Notes: generated by a model not told the origin, from the sequence alone. A stretch of 64,000 nucleotides of DNA from JAPPHA01 sp963664045 (GCA_963664045.2 CAXXGT010000015.1:248001-312000), one strand, 5' to 3'. Shown: positions 8,600 through 17,890, counted from the stretch's first letter. Program-made: numbers and translations.

Positions 8600-9829
8600 A
8601 TGCACGATACGATGAATCGACTGGAATCCAACATTGCGATCATGGAGCCGAAGAACGGGCTTCGGGAGAAACTGGAGATATCGAATTCCGAAGGACGACC
8701 TCTCAGAGTCAAGTTGGGCTTTGATCCTACGGCTCCAGATTTGCACCTGGGGCATGCGATTGTACTCCAGAAACTCCGCGATTTTCAGGAAGCAGGCCAT
8801 ACGATTGTTGTCATCATCGGCGATTTTACTGCGGCAATCGGCGACCCGACCGGCCGCAACAAGATGCGCCCACCTCTCTCAGACGAAGAGATTTGCAGGA
8901 ACGCGGACACCTACATCGCACAACTCGGCAAGGTCGTGGATACCTCGGAAATCGAAATCAGGCACAACTCCGGGTGGCACGGAAAACTGGATCTTCGCGA
9001 AACGATTCAATTGATCGCACGGTTGACTTTAGCGCAAATCATACAACGAGATGATTTCAAGACCCGGTTTTCTTCGGGACTGCCGATCCACTTGCATGAG
9101 TTACTCTATCCCATACTTCAAGGATACGATTCTGTTGCCGTTGACGCCGACATCGAACTCGGTGGGACCGATCAACTGTTCAACAACCTGATGGGGAGGA
9201 ACTTGCAGGAATCCATGGGGAAACCGGGTCAAGCGGTGATCACCATGCCCCTTTTGCTCGGGTTGGACGGCTCTGACAAAATGAGCAAGTCGAAAGCGAA
9301 CTACGTCGGCCTCACAGATTCACCCGAGGAAATGTTCGGGAAAATCATGTCGATCTCGGACGATTTGCTAAAGCACTACCTGGAACTCACGACGACGTTT
9401 TCCGCAAACGAACGAGGAAAAATCACCGCTTCTATCGATGGAGGCGCCAATCCGATGCTGGCAAAGAAGGCATTGGCGGCAAATGTCGTTCAGCGCTATC
9501 ACACATCGGAATTGTCGGAAGCGGCCGCGGAACAATTCGCCCGAACGGTACAGGAAAAGAGACCCGGAGACGAAGATCATGTGCTTGTTTCCATCGACGA
9601 ATTCGCAAATGGCGTTCCCGGATCTCACCACCTTCTGGATATCTGCGCAACTTTGGCTCCACACAAAAGCAGGCGTGAACTCAAGAGACTGATTGCCGGC
9701 GGTGGCGTCCGAATTGATGGAGTCAAGTTTGATGATCCGTTCGAATTGGTTGTGCCGGCCGCCAATCTCAAAATTTCGCTTGGCAAGCGCCTGAGATATC
9801 TACTGGTGAGAAGTAATTCTGCTTCCTGA
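8600..9829 (+). CDS. tyrS: Tyrosyl-tRNA synthetase
   Basis: Class I aminoacyl-tRNA synthetase that charges tRNA-Tyr. Signature 1 is HLGHAIVLQKL (about residues 53-63), the KMSKS loop is exact (GSDKMSKSKAN, about residue 230), and a C-terminal S4 RNA-binding domain ends with LKRLIAGGGVRIDGVKF. The 409-residue length and the DPTGRNKMRPPL and YDSVAVDADIELGGTDQ segments fit the TyrZ-type branch. By eye its G+C is lower than the flanking genes, suggesting transfer or a different selective history. It stands alone between accessory regions. Confidence 0.93.
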   Translation: MHDTMNRLESNIAIMEPKNGLREKLEISNSEGRPLRVKLGFDPTAPDLHLGHAIVLQKLRDFQEAGHTIVVIIGDFTAAIGDPTGRNKMRPPLSDEEICRNADTYIAQLGKVVDTSEIEIRHNSGWHGKLDLRETIQLIARLTLAQIIQRDDFKTRFSSGLPIHLHELLYPILQGYDSVAVDADIELGGTDQLFNNLMGRNLQESMGKPGQAVITMPLLLGLDGSDKMSKSKANYVGLTDSPEEMFGKIMSISDDLLKHYLELTTTFSANERGKITASIDGGANPMLAKKALAANVVQRYHTSELSEAAAEQFARTVQEKRPGDEDHVLVSIDEFANGVPGSHHLLDICATLAPHKSRRELKRLIAGGGVRIDGVKFDDPFELVVPAANLKISLGKRLRYLLVRSNSAS

Positions 9830-10113
9830 GAAGGTCGCATTCCGGCGTCAAGCGGCGCGTATTGATACGGCGAACTTAAGCAGAATTACGGCGCCTGGAC
9901 GCGCCAGTGCGCAGTCCGATATCTTCCCAAGTCGGTATTCAGGCATCGTTGGTTTCCGATTGTCCTGTCTCCGGTTTCCGATGAAAAATCCTACCCCATC
10001 TTTAACATTGAGGTGCGTAACGGGTTGATTTCAAACAGACAAAAATATCGAATGGCACTACAAACCGGAAAGGCGGCCATTTCGGGCCGCCGTCACGAAT
10101 TGCCGGAACCGGT
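9830..10113. other. Intergenic, nothing recognised
   Basis: About 280 bp after tyrS and before the transposase remnant, which is convergent. No clear rho-independent terminator or gene was seen. Confidence 0.3.
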
Positions 10114-10486
10114 TCAGACGATTGTCTTGGCGAGGTTCCTGGGCGGTGGCGCGAGGCCCATCGCCCGGTAGATCTCCGCCTGCTCGGGGGAGGCGGATGC
10201 GGTCTTGCGAACATGCAGGGTCCTGCCGTCACGGCGCCTGAAGCTGGTTGTCGTGCGCTGCAATGGCGCAAGCGTCTGGCGCAGCGTTGTCCAACTGTCG
10301 TGGATGTTTGCCGCTTTCATGGGTTTGCGCAGTGTCTGGACTGCCTGGTAGGAGAGGACCGAGATGAACAGGTGAGCGTCGGCGCGCCCCTGTTTGAGAT
10401 GGAAGATCGGACGCAGGCCGAGCTCGGATTTCAACGAGCGGAACACGGCTTCGGCATCGGTGAGGGTCGCGTAGGTCTGCCACAGG
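10114..10486 (-). pseudogene. IS1634/IS4-type transposase, C-terminal fragment
   Basis: The frame reads through LTDAEAVFRSLKSELGLRP, FHLKQGRADAHLFISVL and YQAVQTLRKPM, the C-terminal DDE region (with the catalytic Glu in the EAVFRSLKSELGLRP block) of IS1634-type transposases. Roughly 125 C-terminal residues survive. The 5' side is cut exactly where an IS21-like terminal repeat begins (10487), so that mini-element or its parent truncated the gene. Confidence 0.8.
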
Positions 10487-10744
10487 TGTGGAATCGCGTT
10501 CAAAATTGACCCACCCCTGATCCGATTGCCAAATTTCACCAACGTACCACCCGAATTTCAGCCTATGTAGTCGGTCAGTTTCACGTGCGCCGTGGACTTC
10601 CCACCTGTTGTAAAGAGGTTTCAGCGGGTTTTGTGCCCGCTCCAACGCTCATGCCGGATCGAATTCCTTCTGGTTCGCCAACATGGCACAAGACGGGTCA
10701 ATTTTGGACGCCGATGCCGGGTCAATTTTGGACGCCGCTTGACA
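10487..10744. mobile_element. 258-bp IS21-like mini-element (deletion derivative)
   Basis: The left end starts TGTGGAATCGCGTT then CAAAATTGACCC; the reverse complement of the right end starts TGTCAAGCGGCGTC then CAAAATTGACCC, with the shared core at the same offset (base 15). The right side has two copies of GGCGTCCAAAATTGACCC, the multiple internal end repeats typical of IS21 elements. No istA/istB coding capacity remains, so this is a non-autonomous remnant. No target duplication is obvious. Confidence 0.65.
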
Positions 10745-11007
10745 GTTTTCGGTCATGGGGCGGCGTCAACGGCGGGGCCTTGCGACGTCCAGCGTGAACC
10801 GCTGGCCGCCGGCCTCGCAGGATGAAAGTGTCCCGAGCCGTTTTGCGTGGCCTGACAATCGTCTTCCTGCCGGGAGCGATCATGTTGGCGGCGGGGCCAG
10901 CCGTAAAGCTATCGGAGACATCAGCGCCATAATGGCGCGAACGCTTGAACAGAACCCACCAGCCGGGAAGCTGACAGTTTCCGATGGGGCAAGCAGTTAC
11001 AAACCGT
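10745..11007. other. Intergenic, nothing recognised
   Basis: About 260 bp between the mini-element and the 3' end of the large ATPase-TPR gene. No motif-bearing frame seen. Confidence 0.3.
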
Positions 11008-14000
11008 CTATCGCTCAGCCTTGCCTTTGAGCCGGGCAAGAAATTCCCGGCGTATGTCTTCGGCAATTTCTTCGACTTCCCTGGCCACCCTCGGCTCCAA
11101 CCCGAGTTCCCGCTCCAGCGCCGTCCTCAGAGGAAGCAGGAGATCGCTGGCGGGCGACGACTTGATCAAGTCGCACATCCTCTCCGTCCCGACACCCGCC
11201 GCGAGGTCTGCCAGGGCCACCAGCACTTCCCTCGGCAACATGTTCAGTTCGGGAAGGATCGACAACGCCGTCTCGACATCCCCGGCGCTTGCTTCGCCAT
11301 CACCTTCCGCCAGGTGCGCCCGGGCCCGGATCAAGTGGCCCTGCAATCTGCTGTCAGGAATTCCCGCCTGTGCCTGCAGCAGCGCGCGGTCGAGATACGC
11401 GACGGCGTCCCTTGCCCGGCCTTCGGACAATTCGTGCTGTGCCCGCATGCACAGCCCCGATTCTGCCGCGTCGCGAAGCGCCAGCACATCGCTCGCCTCG
11501 AAGCGCCGGACAACTTCGTCCCACGCTGCGAACCCCTCCTCGGTCCGGTCCAGAGCGACCAGCAAGGCGCCCTTATTGACGAGAGTCAGTGCGACTGCCC
11601 CAAGAGCGTAGGGCGCCTCGCTGCTTCCAAACCGCCGGAGCACCTCATCGCAGGCCTCGAGCGCCTCTTCCGGCCTCTCTAACAGGTCCAGCACCAGCAC
11701 CCTGTTGAGGACAGCCGTCGCGATCTCCTCGTGATACAGGGATGCGTCGCCCTCCCCGAACCGGCGCACGACGTCACCCCATACCCCGACCGCGTCCTCC
11801 TGCCGGTTCACACGGGCAAGCGTCGCGCCCTTGCTGACGAGGGCCGAGGCAACGTGCTTCGAAATTCCCGGCTCGTCGCGGTTTCCGAAACGCCGTTCGA
11901 TCTCGTCCCAGACGGCCAACGCTTCATCGTTCCTGTGTGCAGTGATGAGCACGATTCCCTTGTTCAGAAGAATTCCTGCGACTGTCTCAAGAACCGCCGG
12001 TGCGGAACTTTGCCCGAACCGGTCGATCGCCCGGTCGCAAGTCGCCAGCGCCTCTTCCGGCCGGTTCAAGTCGAACAGGTCGGCGCACCTGTGCTGAAAG
12101 GCGCTTGCAACCAATGCGACCCACTCCGGCCTGTCGCTGGTCCCGAAACGGTCTTCGACCTGCTGCCAGACAGCGAGCGCCTCCTCGTATCGGCCCAGCT
12201 GTTCCAGCAACGCTCCTCTGTTCGTTTGGGCATCCGCAACCATGGCAAGGATCCCCGGCCGGTTGTCGCCCTCGAAGCGTTCCGCCACGTTGCCCCACAG
12301 TTGCAGCGCTTCATCCGGCCTTCCCGCGTTGTGCAGCGCCGCCGCCCTGTTCATCAACGCGTTGCAAAACGGTTCTGCCGCCTCCGGCAAACCGCCCGCC
12401 TCGAAGCCCCTGATCGCTTCTTCCCACGACGAGAGCGCTTCCGTTTCCCGCTTCAGCGCGGCCAGCACGTTGCCTCTGTTGGCGAAACTGCGCGCCACCG
12501 CCTCCCGAAGGATCGGCGCATTGCTTCCCTTGTAGCTTTGCACGACCCCGTCGAACGCCGTCAACGCCTCCTCCAGCCGGCCCGACTGGAAGAGCGCCGT
12601 GCCGATGTTCGCGAGCGCCGAGGCCGCCTGCTCGATGATTCTGAGAGAGTCGCTCCTCCCGAAACGATCCACCACCGCGCTCCAGGCGCTTATCGCCTCG
12701 TCGACACGGTCCAGCGCGATCAGCGCGTGACCCCGTCCGACCATCGCCGCCGCCAATTCACCGTGAAGCGCCGGCGAACCGCTCTTGCCGAAGCGTTCCA
12801 GCATTTCATCGCAGGCCTCCAGAGCTTCTCGGGGCCGGTTCAACGTGTTTAACGCGATCGCCATCCCGAGTAGCGCCTTGGTTACCAGCGTCTGAAGCTC
12901 CGGCGCCGGGCTCTTGCCGAAGCGTCGCGCGACCTCCTCCCAGGCCGCCAGCGCTTCCTTGTGGCGATCCAGGTTGCCCAGCATTCCGCCCTTGTTCGCG
13001 AGCGCCGTCGCCACCGCCAGAGGGTGACCTTCCCCGTCGCCCGCCCCGAAACGCCGCACCACGTCGTCCCACACTGCCGATGCTTCTTCCACTCTCCCCA
13101 GCCGGCCCAACGCCTTTCCCTTGTTGACGAGCGCCAGCGGCACCTGTTCACGATCCGCCGGCGCATCACTTGCCCCGAACCTCCGATCGACCTCGTCCCA
13201 GGCCGCCACGGCGTCCTGCAACCGACCGCTTTCCGCCAGCGCCAGCGCTTTCCCCAAGACCTCCCTCGCGGCCGACGGCGCCGGGGATACCGCAGAAAAC
13301 TCACTGGGCGCATACGCAAAGGCAGGGGACGCAAGCGAAAGCAGCTCCTCGCGATGCGCTTCGAGGGACGGCAGTCCGACAAGACGCTCGATTGCCATCC
13401 GGTAGATCGCCAATGCACCGCCGTCGAACCCCAGCGCTTCCCGCGCCATGCGGGCGCCGAACTGCCTCAGTTCGTCGGTGGAGTAGTAAGCCTCCATGAA
13501 CCGGATCAGCGCATTGATCAGCGGTGCCGGTCCGCGCGCACGGCGCATAAGGTAGTAGATGTTGTAGAGCCGCTCCGTCAGGTAATAGAGCTTGCGCCGT
13601 GCGCTGCCGCCGCTCACCTCGACCGCGCCCTTGTCGACTAGACGGGCGAGCTGGGCGCTGCACTTGCTGGTTCCGAGCCTGGCCCGGTCCGCAATCTCGC
13701 GCGCGGTCGCCGGCTTCCAGAGATCGGCAAGGGCAACGTATACCTTTCGCTCCTGCGCCGGGAGCGCATCGAGGTGGCTCTTGAAATACTCGGTATGGTC
13801 ATCGACCAGATCGAGGAGATCAGCCATCAGCTCGCGAAACGACAAATTCGCGCCGAACCGCGCCACGATGGTCAGCAGCCGCGGGCTGCCGCCCGTGAGA
13901 ATCCGCAACGCCTGAATCGTCTGCGGCGCCCGCGCCTGCCCCGACACGTTTTGCCACAGTATCGCGCAGCATTCCGTGTCCAGCGGATGCAACCGGATCA

Positions 14001-14631
14001 CCCGGAAGAGCTCGTAGAGCGCCTCCTTCGGGTCGTTCATCTGGTCGAAACTGCTGGTCGCGCTCGCCAGCAGAACGATCCGCGGTTCGGTCTGCAGCGC
14101 CTTCCGCAGTCGCCAACCGGCATTGTCGTCGCCCATGTCCCTGAACATCATGTTCAGGTTCTCGACGATCAGCACGAGGCGTTTCTTTTCCCGGTCGGCA
14201 AAGTCCTGCAGCACTCCGACGCACCGATCTTCCAGCGTCCGGTCGTCAAGGACGGTGCGCAGGTCCTCGAAGGTTCGGTGCAAATCGACACCGCCTTCTT
14301 GGCGTGGCGCCTGGTCGGCCAGCCGGGATACGCATTCGAGCCAGAACTCGCCGGCGGTCGACACCTCGTAGCTTTCCTCCGCGAAGACGATCGGGAAGAA
14401 GCGCGCCGAAAGATCGGCATCGCGCAGCACCTCCGCCGCGACACGTAACAGGAGGCTCGTCTTCCCGCTGCCGCGCGGTCCGATCACGATCTGATGGGTG
14501 TTGGCGCTGCCTGAGCATTCCCGCAGCGCTTCGGTCAGGGATTCGTACTCCGCCGTCCGGACGCAGAAGCTCGCGACCAGTTCGTCGATCGAGAGAAATC
14601 CCGGATTGTATTTCCTGGCGGTCACAGCCAT
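11008..14631 (-). CDS. Large ATPase with winged-helix and about 14 TPR-like repeats (STAND-like)
   Basis: A 1207-residue protein. Residues 51-59 form Walker A GPRGSGKTS; a Walker B-like strand LVLIVENLNMMF follows, then sensor-like IVLLASATSSFD and a winged-helix region (ATAREIADRARLGTSKCSAQ) around residue 330. From about residue 420 the protein is built of some 14 near-regular 46-residue repeats of the form GRxEEALAAWDEVVRRFG, a TPR-related array. This P-loop/winged-helix/repeat order is that of STAND NTPases, which act as switch-like sensors; no effector domain is visible. The start at 14631 (MAVTARKYN) leaves 17 bp after the preceding ATPase gene; longer in-frame extensions would overlap it. 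Ligand and role unknown. Confidence 0.85.
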   Translation of the reverse strand: MAVTARKYNPGFLSIDELVASFCVRTAEYESLTEALRECSGSANTHQIVIGPRGSGKTSLLLRVAAEVLRDADLSARFFPIVFAEESYEVSTAGEFWLECVSRLADQAPRQEGGVDLHRTFEDLRTVLDDRTLEDRCVGVLQDFADREKKRLVLIVENLNMMFRDMGDDNAGWRLRKALQTEPRIVLLASATSSFDQMNDPKEALYELFRVIRLHPLDTECCAILWQNVSGQARAPQTIQALRILTGGSPRLLTIVARFGANLSFRELMADLLDLVDDHTEYFKSHLDALPAQERKVYVALADLWKPATAREIADRARLGTSKCSAQLARLVDKGAVEVSGGSARRKLYYLTERLYNIYYLMRRARGPAPLINALIRFMEAYYSTDELRQFGARMAREALGFDGGALAIYRMAIERLVGLPSLEAHREELLSLASPAFAYAPSEFSAVSPAPSAAREVLGKALALAESGRLQDAVAAWDEVDRRFGASDAPADREQVPLALVNKGKALGRLGRVEEASAVWDDVVRRFGAGDGEGHPLAVATALANKGGMLGNLDRHKEALAAWEEVARRFGKSPAPELQTLVTKALLGMAIALNTLNRPREALEACDEMLERFGKSGSPALHGELAAAMVGRGHALIALDRVDEAISAWSAVVDRFGRSDSLRIIEQAASALANIGTALFQSGRLEEALTAFDGVVQSYKGSNAPILREAVARSFANRGNVLAALKRETEALSSWEEAIRGFEAGGLPEAAEPFCNALMNRAAALHNAGRPDEALQLWGNVAERFEGDNRPGILAMVADAQTNRGALLEQLGRYEEALAVWQQVEDRFGTSDRPEWVALVASAFQHRCADLFDLNRPEEALATCDRAIDRFGQSSAPAVLETVAGILLNKGIVLITAHRNDEALAVWDEIERRFGNRDEPGISKHVASALVSKGATLARVNRQEDAVGVWGDVVRRFGEGDASLYHEEIATAVLNRVLVLDLLERPEEALEACDEVLRRFGSSEAPYALGAVALTLVNKGALLVALDRTEEGFAAWDEVVRRFEASDVLALRDAAESGLCMRAQHELSEGRARDAVAYLDRALLQAQAGIPDSRLQGHLIRARAHLAEGDGEASAGDVETALSILPELNMLPREVLVALADLAAGVGTERMCDLIKSSPASDLLLPLRTALERELGLEPRVAREVEEIAEDIRREFLARLKGKAER

Positions 14632-14648
14632 CGGTCCGACTCCCGATT

Positions 14649-15905
14649 TCAGCGCTGCCGGTCTAACACGGGCACGAACCTCTGCCCGTAGCGCCCGCGC
14701 CACCAGTCCTCCAGGAGCCCGGAAACGAACCGGTAACCGCCATCTTTGCGTTCCAGGTAACCGTCGTGCTGCAGCACGTGCAGCACATGATCGACCGCGG
14801 GCGCCCCGTCTCCGGCCTGCGCGTCCCGAGTCGAGAACCAGCTGCGGTACCGGTCGACCGTCTCGGCGGCGATATCGCCGTTGACGGCCGTTGCCGTCAG
14901 GATCTCCAGCGCAATCGTGTACTCCGCTCGCCCGATAACCGTCTCCAGCCGGCCCTCGTAATGCTGGAGGTCGACCTGCCCCCGGACGCCCTGCATCTCC
15001 CGCACATAGACCCACTCGACGTCGTCCAGCGAGACGTGTCTCCGGCCGTCGCGTCGCAGATGATCGTGCATCCTGTCGAAAAACATCTGGACATGGTGCG
15101 GGATGCAGCAACGCAGCCTGCGGCACATGTCCCGGCCAGCCTCCGGTGCAAGACTGAGTTCATAGGACCCGGCAAGCGCCTCCAGGCAGGAAACGGCCGT
15201 TTCCTTGCTCCACGGCTTCAGGTCGTAGGGAGAAAAGATGTTGGCCTGAGCACTGAGTCCGGCCTCCTCAAGCAGCGGCTCGAGGCTCACGCTGCCCGAC
15301 AGGATCAGCGTGAGACGGCCGCGATGGGCTTGCCCCACCTTGCGCAGCCAGCTCAGGAACGCGTCCGCTTCCCGCTTTCCCTCCGGCGTCATGCGCCCCG
15401 TCTCGTCCTTCAGCAGCCGGTTTACGAATATCGGCAACTCGTCGATCGCGAGCACGACGGGCCGGCCGCTGTCCGCCAGGGCGGCAAAGATCGCGTCCCC
15501 TCTTTGCGGCCAATTGCCTGCATCGATCCCGGCGCGCAGCTTCACCTTCAGATCCGCGACCGACAGTTCCTCGATCCGGCCACCGGCTCCTCTCACCAGG
15601 TTGGCGAAGCCGGTCATGATCCGATCCCAAGCCGCACGCACGGGCTTCGCCTGAACCCCGATTTCGGCAATCGCATCGGCTGGAACAGTGGCCGCCTCCA
15701 GATCGACGAAGACGACCTCGAACTCTCCCGTTTCGGCCAGGCGGCGCTGCAGCTCCCGTACCAGGCTGGTCTTGCCCATCCGCCGCTGCGCGGTCAGCAG
15801 GGTGTGAGTTCCTTCCCGCACCCGCTCATCCAGCGCTTCCAGCTCCGTCTCCCGGTCGAAAAAGTTCTTTCCGTCGACCCAGTTGCTGCCGCCTTTTCGA
15901 ATCAT
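14649..15905 (-). CDS. P-loop ATPase (ATPase_2/AAA type) paired with the TPR ATPase
   Basis: A 418-residue protein opening with FFDRETELEALDERV and Walker A AQRRMGKTSLV (about residues 40-50), the RMGKTS form of the archaeal-type ATPase_2 group. Walker B is VVLAIDELPIFVN (about residue 150) and LTLILSGSVSLEPLL is a sensor-like segment; a C-terminal winged-helix region ends LLEDWWRGRYGQRFVP. It lies 17 bp upstream of the large TPR ATPase on the same strand, so the two form one transcription unit. Three 15-bp iterons lie directly upstream. Function unknown; a regulatory or defence module is plausible but unproven. Confidence 0.82.
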   Translation of the reverse strand: MIRKGGSNWVDGKNFFDRETELEALDERVREGTHTLLTAQRRMGKTSLVRELQRRLAETGEFEVVFVDLEAATVPADAIAEIGVQAKPVRAAWDRIMTGFANLVRGAGGRIEELSVADLKVKLRAGIDAGNWPQRGDAIFAALADSGRPVVLAIDELPIFVNRLLKDETGRMTPEGKREADAFLSWLRKVGQAHRGRLTLILSGSVSLEPLLEEAGLSAQANIFSPYDLKPWSKETAVSCLEALAGSYELSLAPEAGRDMCRRLRCCIPHHVQMFFDRMHDHLRRDGRRHVSLDDVEWVYVREMQGVRGQVDLQHYEGRLETVIGRAEYTIALEILTATAVNGDIAAETVDRYRSWFSTRDAQAGDGAPAVDHVLHVLQHDGYLERKDGGYRFVSGLLEDWWRGRYGQRFVPVLDRQR

Positions 15906-15916
15906 GACCCAATCCC

Positions 15917-15964
15917 AACGATACTGTTGGCAACAACATCGTTGGCAACAGTATCGTTGTCAAC
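15917..15964. promoter_or_regulatory. Three 15-bp iterons and nested inverted repeat before the ATPase pair
   Basis: GTTG[GT]CAAC recurs at 15926, 15941 and 15956, exactly 15 bp apart. In addition AACGATACTGTTG (15917-15929) and CAACAGTATCGTT (15946-15958) are perfect 13-bp inverted repeats. The block ends about 12 bp before the start codon of the ATPase gene, and TTGACA lies inside it on the minus strand, so it probably overlaps the promoter and binds a regulator. Confidence 0.7.
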
Positions 15965-15990
15965 CCCCCGGTTGTGACATGCAATACTTG

Positions 15991-16140
15991 AACATGCGGG
16001 CCGCAATAACCAAGGGCCTGCCCGAATCGAAGACCGGGGCCAAGACGATCCCCCTCAAATGACCTGCGCTCGAGGTCCCGGCTGGCGCCCAGCGGGTCGA
16101 AGGCAATCCCTATGTGATCGCGGACAAAAAGTTCAATCGC
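15991..16140 (+). pseudogene. Tyrosine recombinase (integrase) fragment
   Basis: About 50 codons read ITKGLPESKTGAKTIPLK, stop, then ALEVPAGAQRVEGNPYVIA, matching the segment of site-specific integrases around SKTGAKxxPL and RVEGNPYVI. The catalytic R-H-R-Y core is missing and a TGA interrupts the frame. The rest of the 16140-16383 gap holds nothing recognisable. Confidence 0.55.
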
Positions 16141-16383
16141 CGCCCGCCCACACTCTCGCGCCTCTCGCCCACGAAAACCTCAGGATCAACAACAACCAAT
16201 TTGTTGTAAATTGGTCAGAAAGAAAACCGGACGGTTCCAATTGTCACTGAAACCACCCCGGAAAACGACCTCCAGAACCGCCGGGTCTTCGAACATTCTT
16301 GACGAGGCAACGGATCGGCCGAAAGCAACATTCCAAAATGAGGCAATACGAGTTCTCATCCAGATTGTCGCGCTATAGCCGGA

Positions 16384-17475
16384 TCACAACCATCTCTCCT
16401 GCAGTCGTCGGACCATGCCGGCATAAATTGCAAGTGCCCGGTCATTCAGGCCTGCGATAATCGCGTCACGAGCTGAATCGACCTGTTCCGCGATCCACAA
16501 CCAGCCGGCGTGATCCTCGGGAATGGCGGGAACGATCCTGGGAGCCAGGACATTGTATTCTGCGATCAGGGTTCGGCCTTCCGCCGTTTCCGCCAGCCAG
16601 CCGTCGCGGAACTGTCTCAGGGCGGTCAGCGTAAACCCGTCGTCTGCCTCGCCCCGCATGGATGTGACTGCCGTGGTCAGAAAACACCAGCCTCCGCCGC
16701 TGTCATCATCATCGTCATTCCCGCCACTGCCGTCGTCATTGCTGCCGTTGTCGCCACCATCGAAAGGATTGGGGTTCGTTGGCCCCCAGCATTCTCCGCC
16801 GCAGCCATCGGCGATCGGTTTCGGTCGCCCGGTGAGGCCTTGATTCGACATGTGGTTCTCAGCTTCATACTGGTTGTCGAAGTCTGCCCGGCCGTCGCCG
16901 TCGACATCCCATCCATTGTTTGGCTCCTCGCGACCACTGTCGTCACGGTCGCCGCCCTGATCCTGGTCATTCCGGCATCCCTGAATCGTTCCGGCGTGCA
17001 CCCACCCGCCATTCTCTATTCGCTCAAGACGCGCATGGCCGTCCCGTTCGAATTCGCTCCAGTGCTCCATTGCCGAACGTTGATATCGGTCGCAACCGGT
17101 CGTCCTGTGTTCAGGACTGCCCGGCACCGTCCAGGTCTTGTGGCAGGTGTTTGTCGTTTCCTTCCAATCCCGGTACCAGGCAATTCCCATGGATATGTCG
17201 TTTCCGGTAAGGAAGTCGGTGTAGGTTTCGATGCCGGACTCTGTGCGATAACGGATTCCTGTCGGGTAACTCGCGGGGCAAGGCACGGTTTCCTGCCTGC
17301 TTGTCGGTCGGGTCATGATCCGTGAACAGTCTTCCGAGACCTCCCGCCAGTCGGCGTCGATCGGGTAGCTTTTCGAAACTTCGCTGTCTTCATCCCCGGC
17401 GAATGAACTTGTCACCACGCGAAACCTGCGTTCGTAGTCGACGGTTCCGGAATAGTCCGGCTCGGAAGGCCACAT
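16384..17475 (-). CDS. CFI-box-CTERM domain protein, 5' end chimeric
   Basis: About 363 residues. The C-terminal 100 residues carry the CFI-box type signature: CFLTTAVTSM, then LRQFRDGWLAETAEGRTLI and YNVLAPRIV. Before it lies a low-complexity Gly/Asn/Asp linker (GGNDDDDDSGGGW) and an EF-hand-like DVDGDGRADFDNQ segment (about residue 215). Cysteine pairs suggest an extracytoplasmic protein, but no signal peptide remains. The proposed ATG lies inside sequence of a truncated LysR gene, so the native 5' end was lost by recombination. ATG at 17532 is an alternative. Expression is doubtful. Confidence 0.6.
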   Translation of the reverse strand: MWPSEPDYSGTVDYERRFRVVTSSFAGDEDSEVSKSYPIDADWREVSEDCSRIMTRPTSRQETVPCPASYPTGIRYRTESGIETYTDFLTGNDISMGIAWYRDWKETTNTCHKTWTVPGSPEHRTTGCDRYQRSAMEHWSEFERDGHARLERIENGGWVHAGTIQGCRNDQDQGGDRDDSGREEPNNGWDVDGDGRADFDNQYEAENHMSNQGLTGRPKPIADGCGGECWGPTNPNPFDGGDNGSNDDGSGGNDDDDDSGGGWCFLTTAVTSMRGEADDGFTLTALRQFRDGWLAETAEGRTLIAEYNVLAPRIVPAIPEDHAGWLWIAEQVDSARDAIIAGLNDRALAIYAGMVRRLQERWL

Positions 17476-17890
17476 GCGCCTCACCGTGTTCCAACCGCGC
17501 CAATTGCGCGCCCGCGGTGAATTCCAACGCAATCTCGGGATGTGCGATGTGAAATTCCCTCAAGGCCGGAGTGATGAGTGGCGCGACACCACCAAGCGCG
17601 GTAACGACCAGCTTGCCTGACAATTGACCTTCCCGCCCACGGCTCCGGCCTGCCAGATCGGTAAACATCTCGTCGGCACGATTGGCGATTTCGAGCATCT
17701 CACGGCCGGTTTCGGTTAGGGAATGTCCCCTTGCATGCCGTTGGAAGAGAGGGGCCCCGAACGCAGCCTCGAGCGTATCGACACGCCTGTTAACCGTGGC
17801 ACGATGCACGCCAAGCACCTCGGCGGCTGCCTTCACCGTGCCAAGCCTGGCGACCATGAGCGCAGTGCGCATTTCTGTCCAATGCTCCAT
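17458..17890 (-). pseudogene. LysR-family regulator, C-terminally truncated
   Basis: About 144 residues remain of a LysR transcription factor normally near 300. The winged helix-turn-helix is intact (LGTVKAAAEVLGVHRATVNR, DTLEAAFGAPLFQRHARG) and the first effector-domain strand is present (GKLVVTALGGVAPLITPAL, HPEIALEFT). Homology ends at GEAHVAFRAG, where sequence of the CFI-box gene begins. It is divergent from the cytochrome b561 operon, the usual layout for a local regulator, so regulation of that operon has probably been altered. Confidence 0.82.

Noticed and set aside
11731..12852. Long plus-strand open frames opposite the TPR ATPase gene (also 13774-14448, 14766-15977)
   Set aside because: They are antisense shadows of the strongly repetitive, high-G+C coding strand; translations are Arg/Pro/His-rich with no domain, while the minus strand has clear ATPase and TPR motifs.
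15926..15970. Iterons as a plasmid replication origin
   Set aside because: Only three units, no replication initiator gene nearby, and they sit in a promoter position before the ATPase pair.
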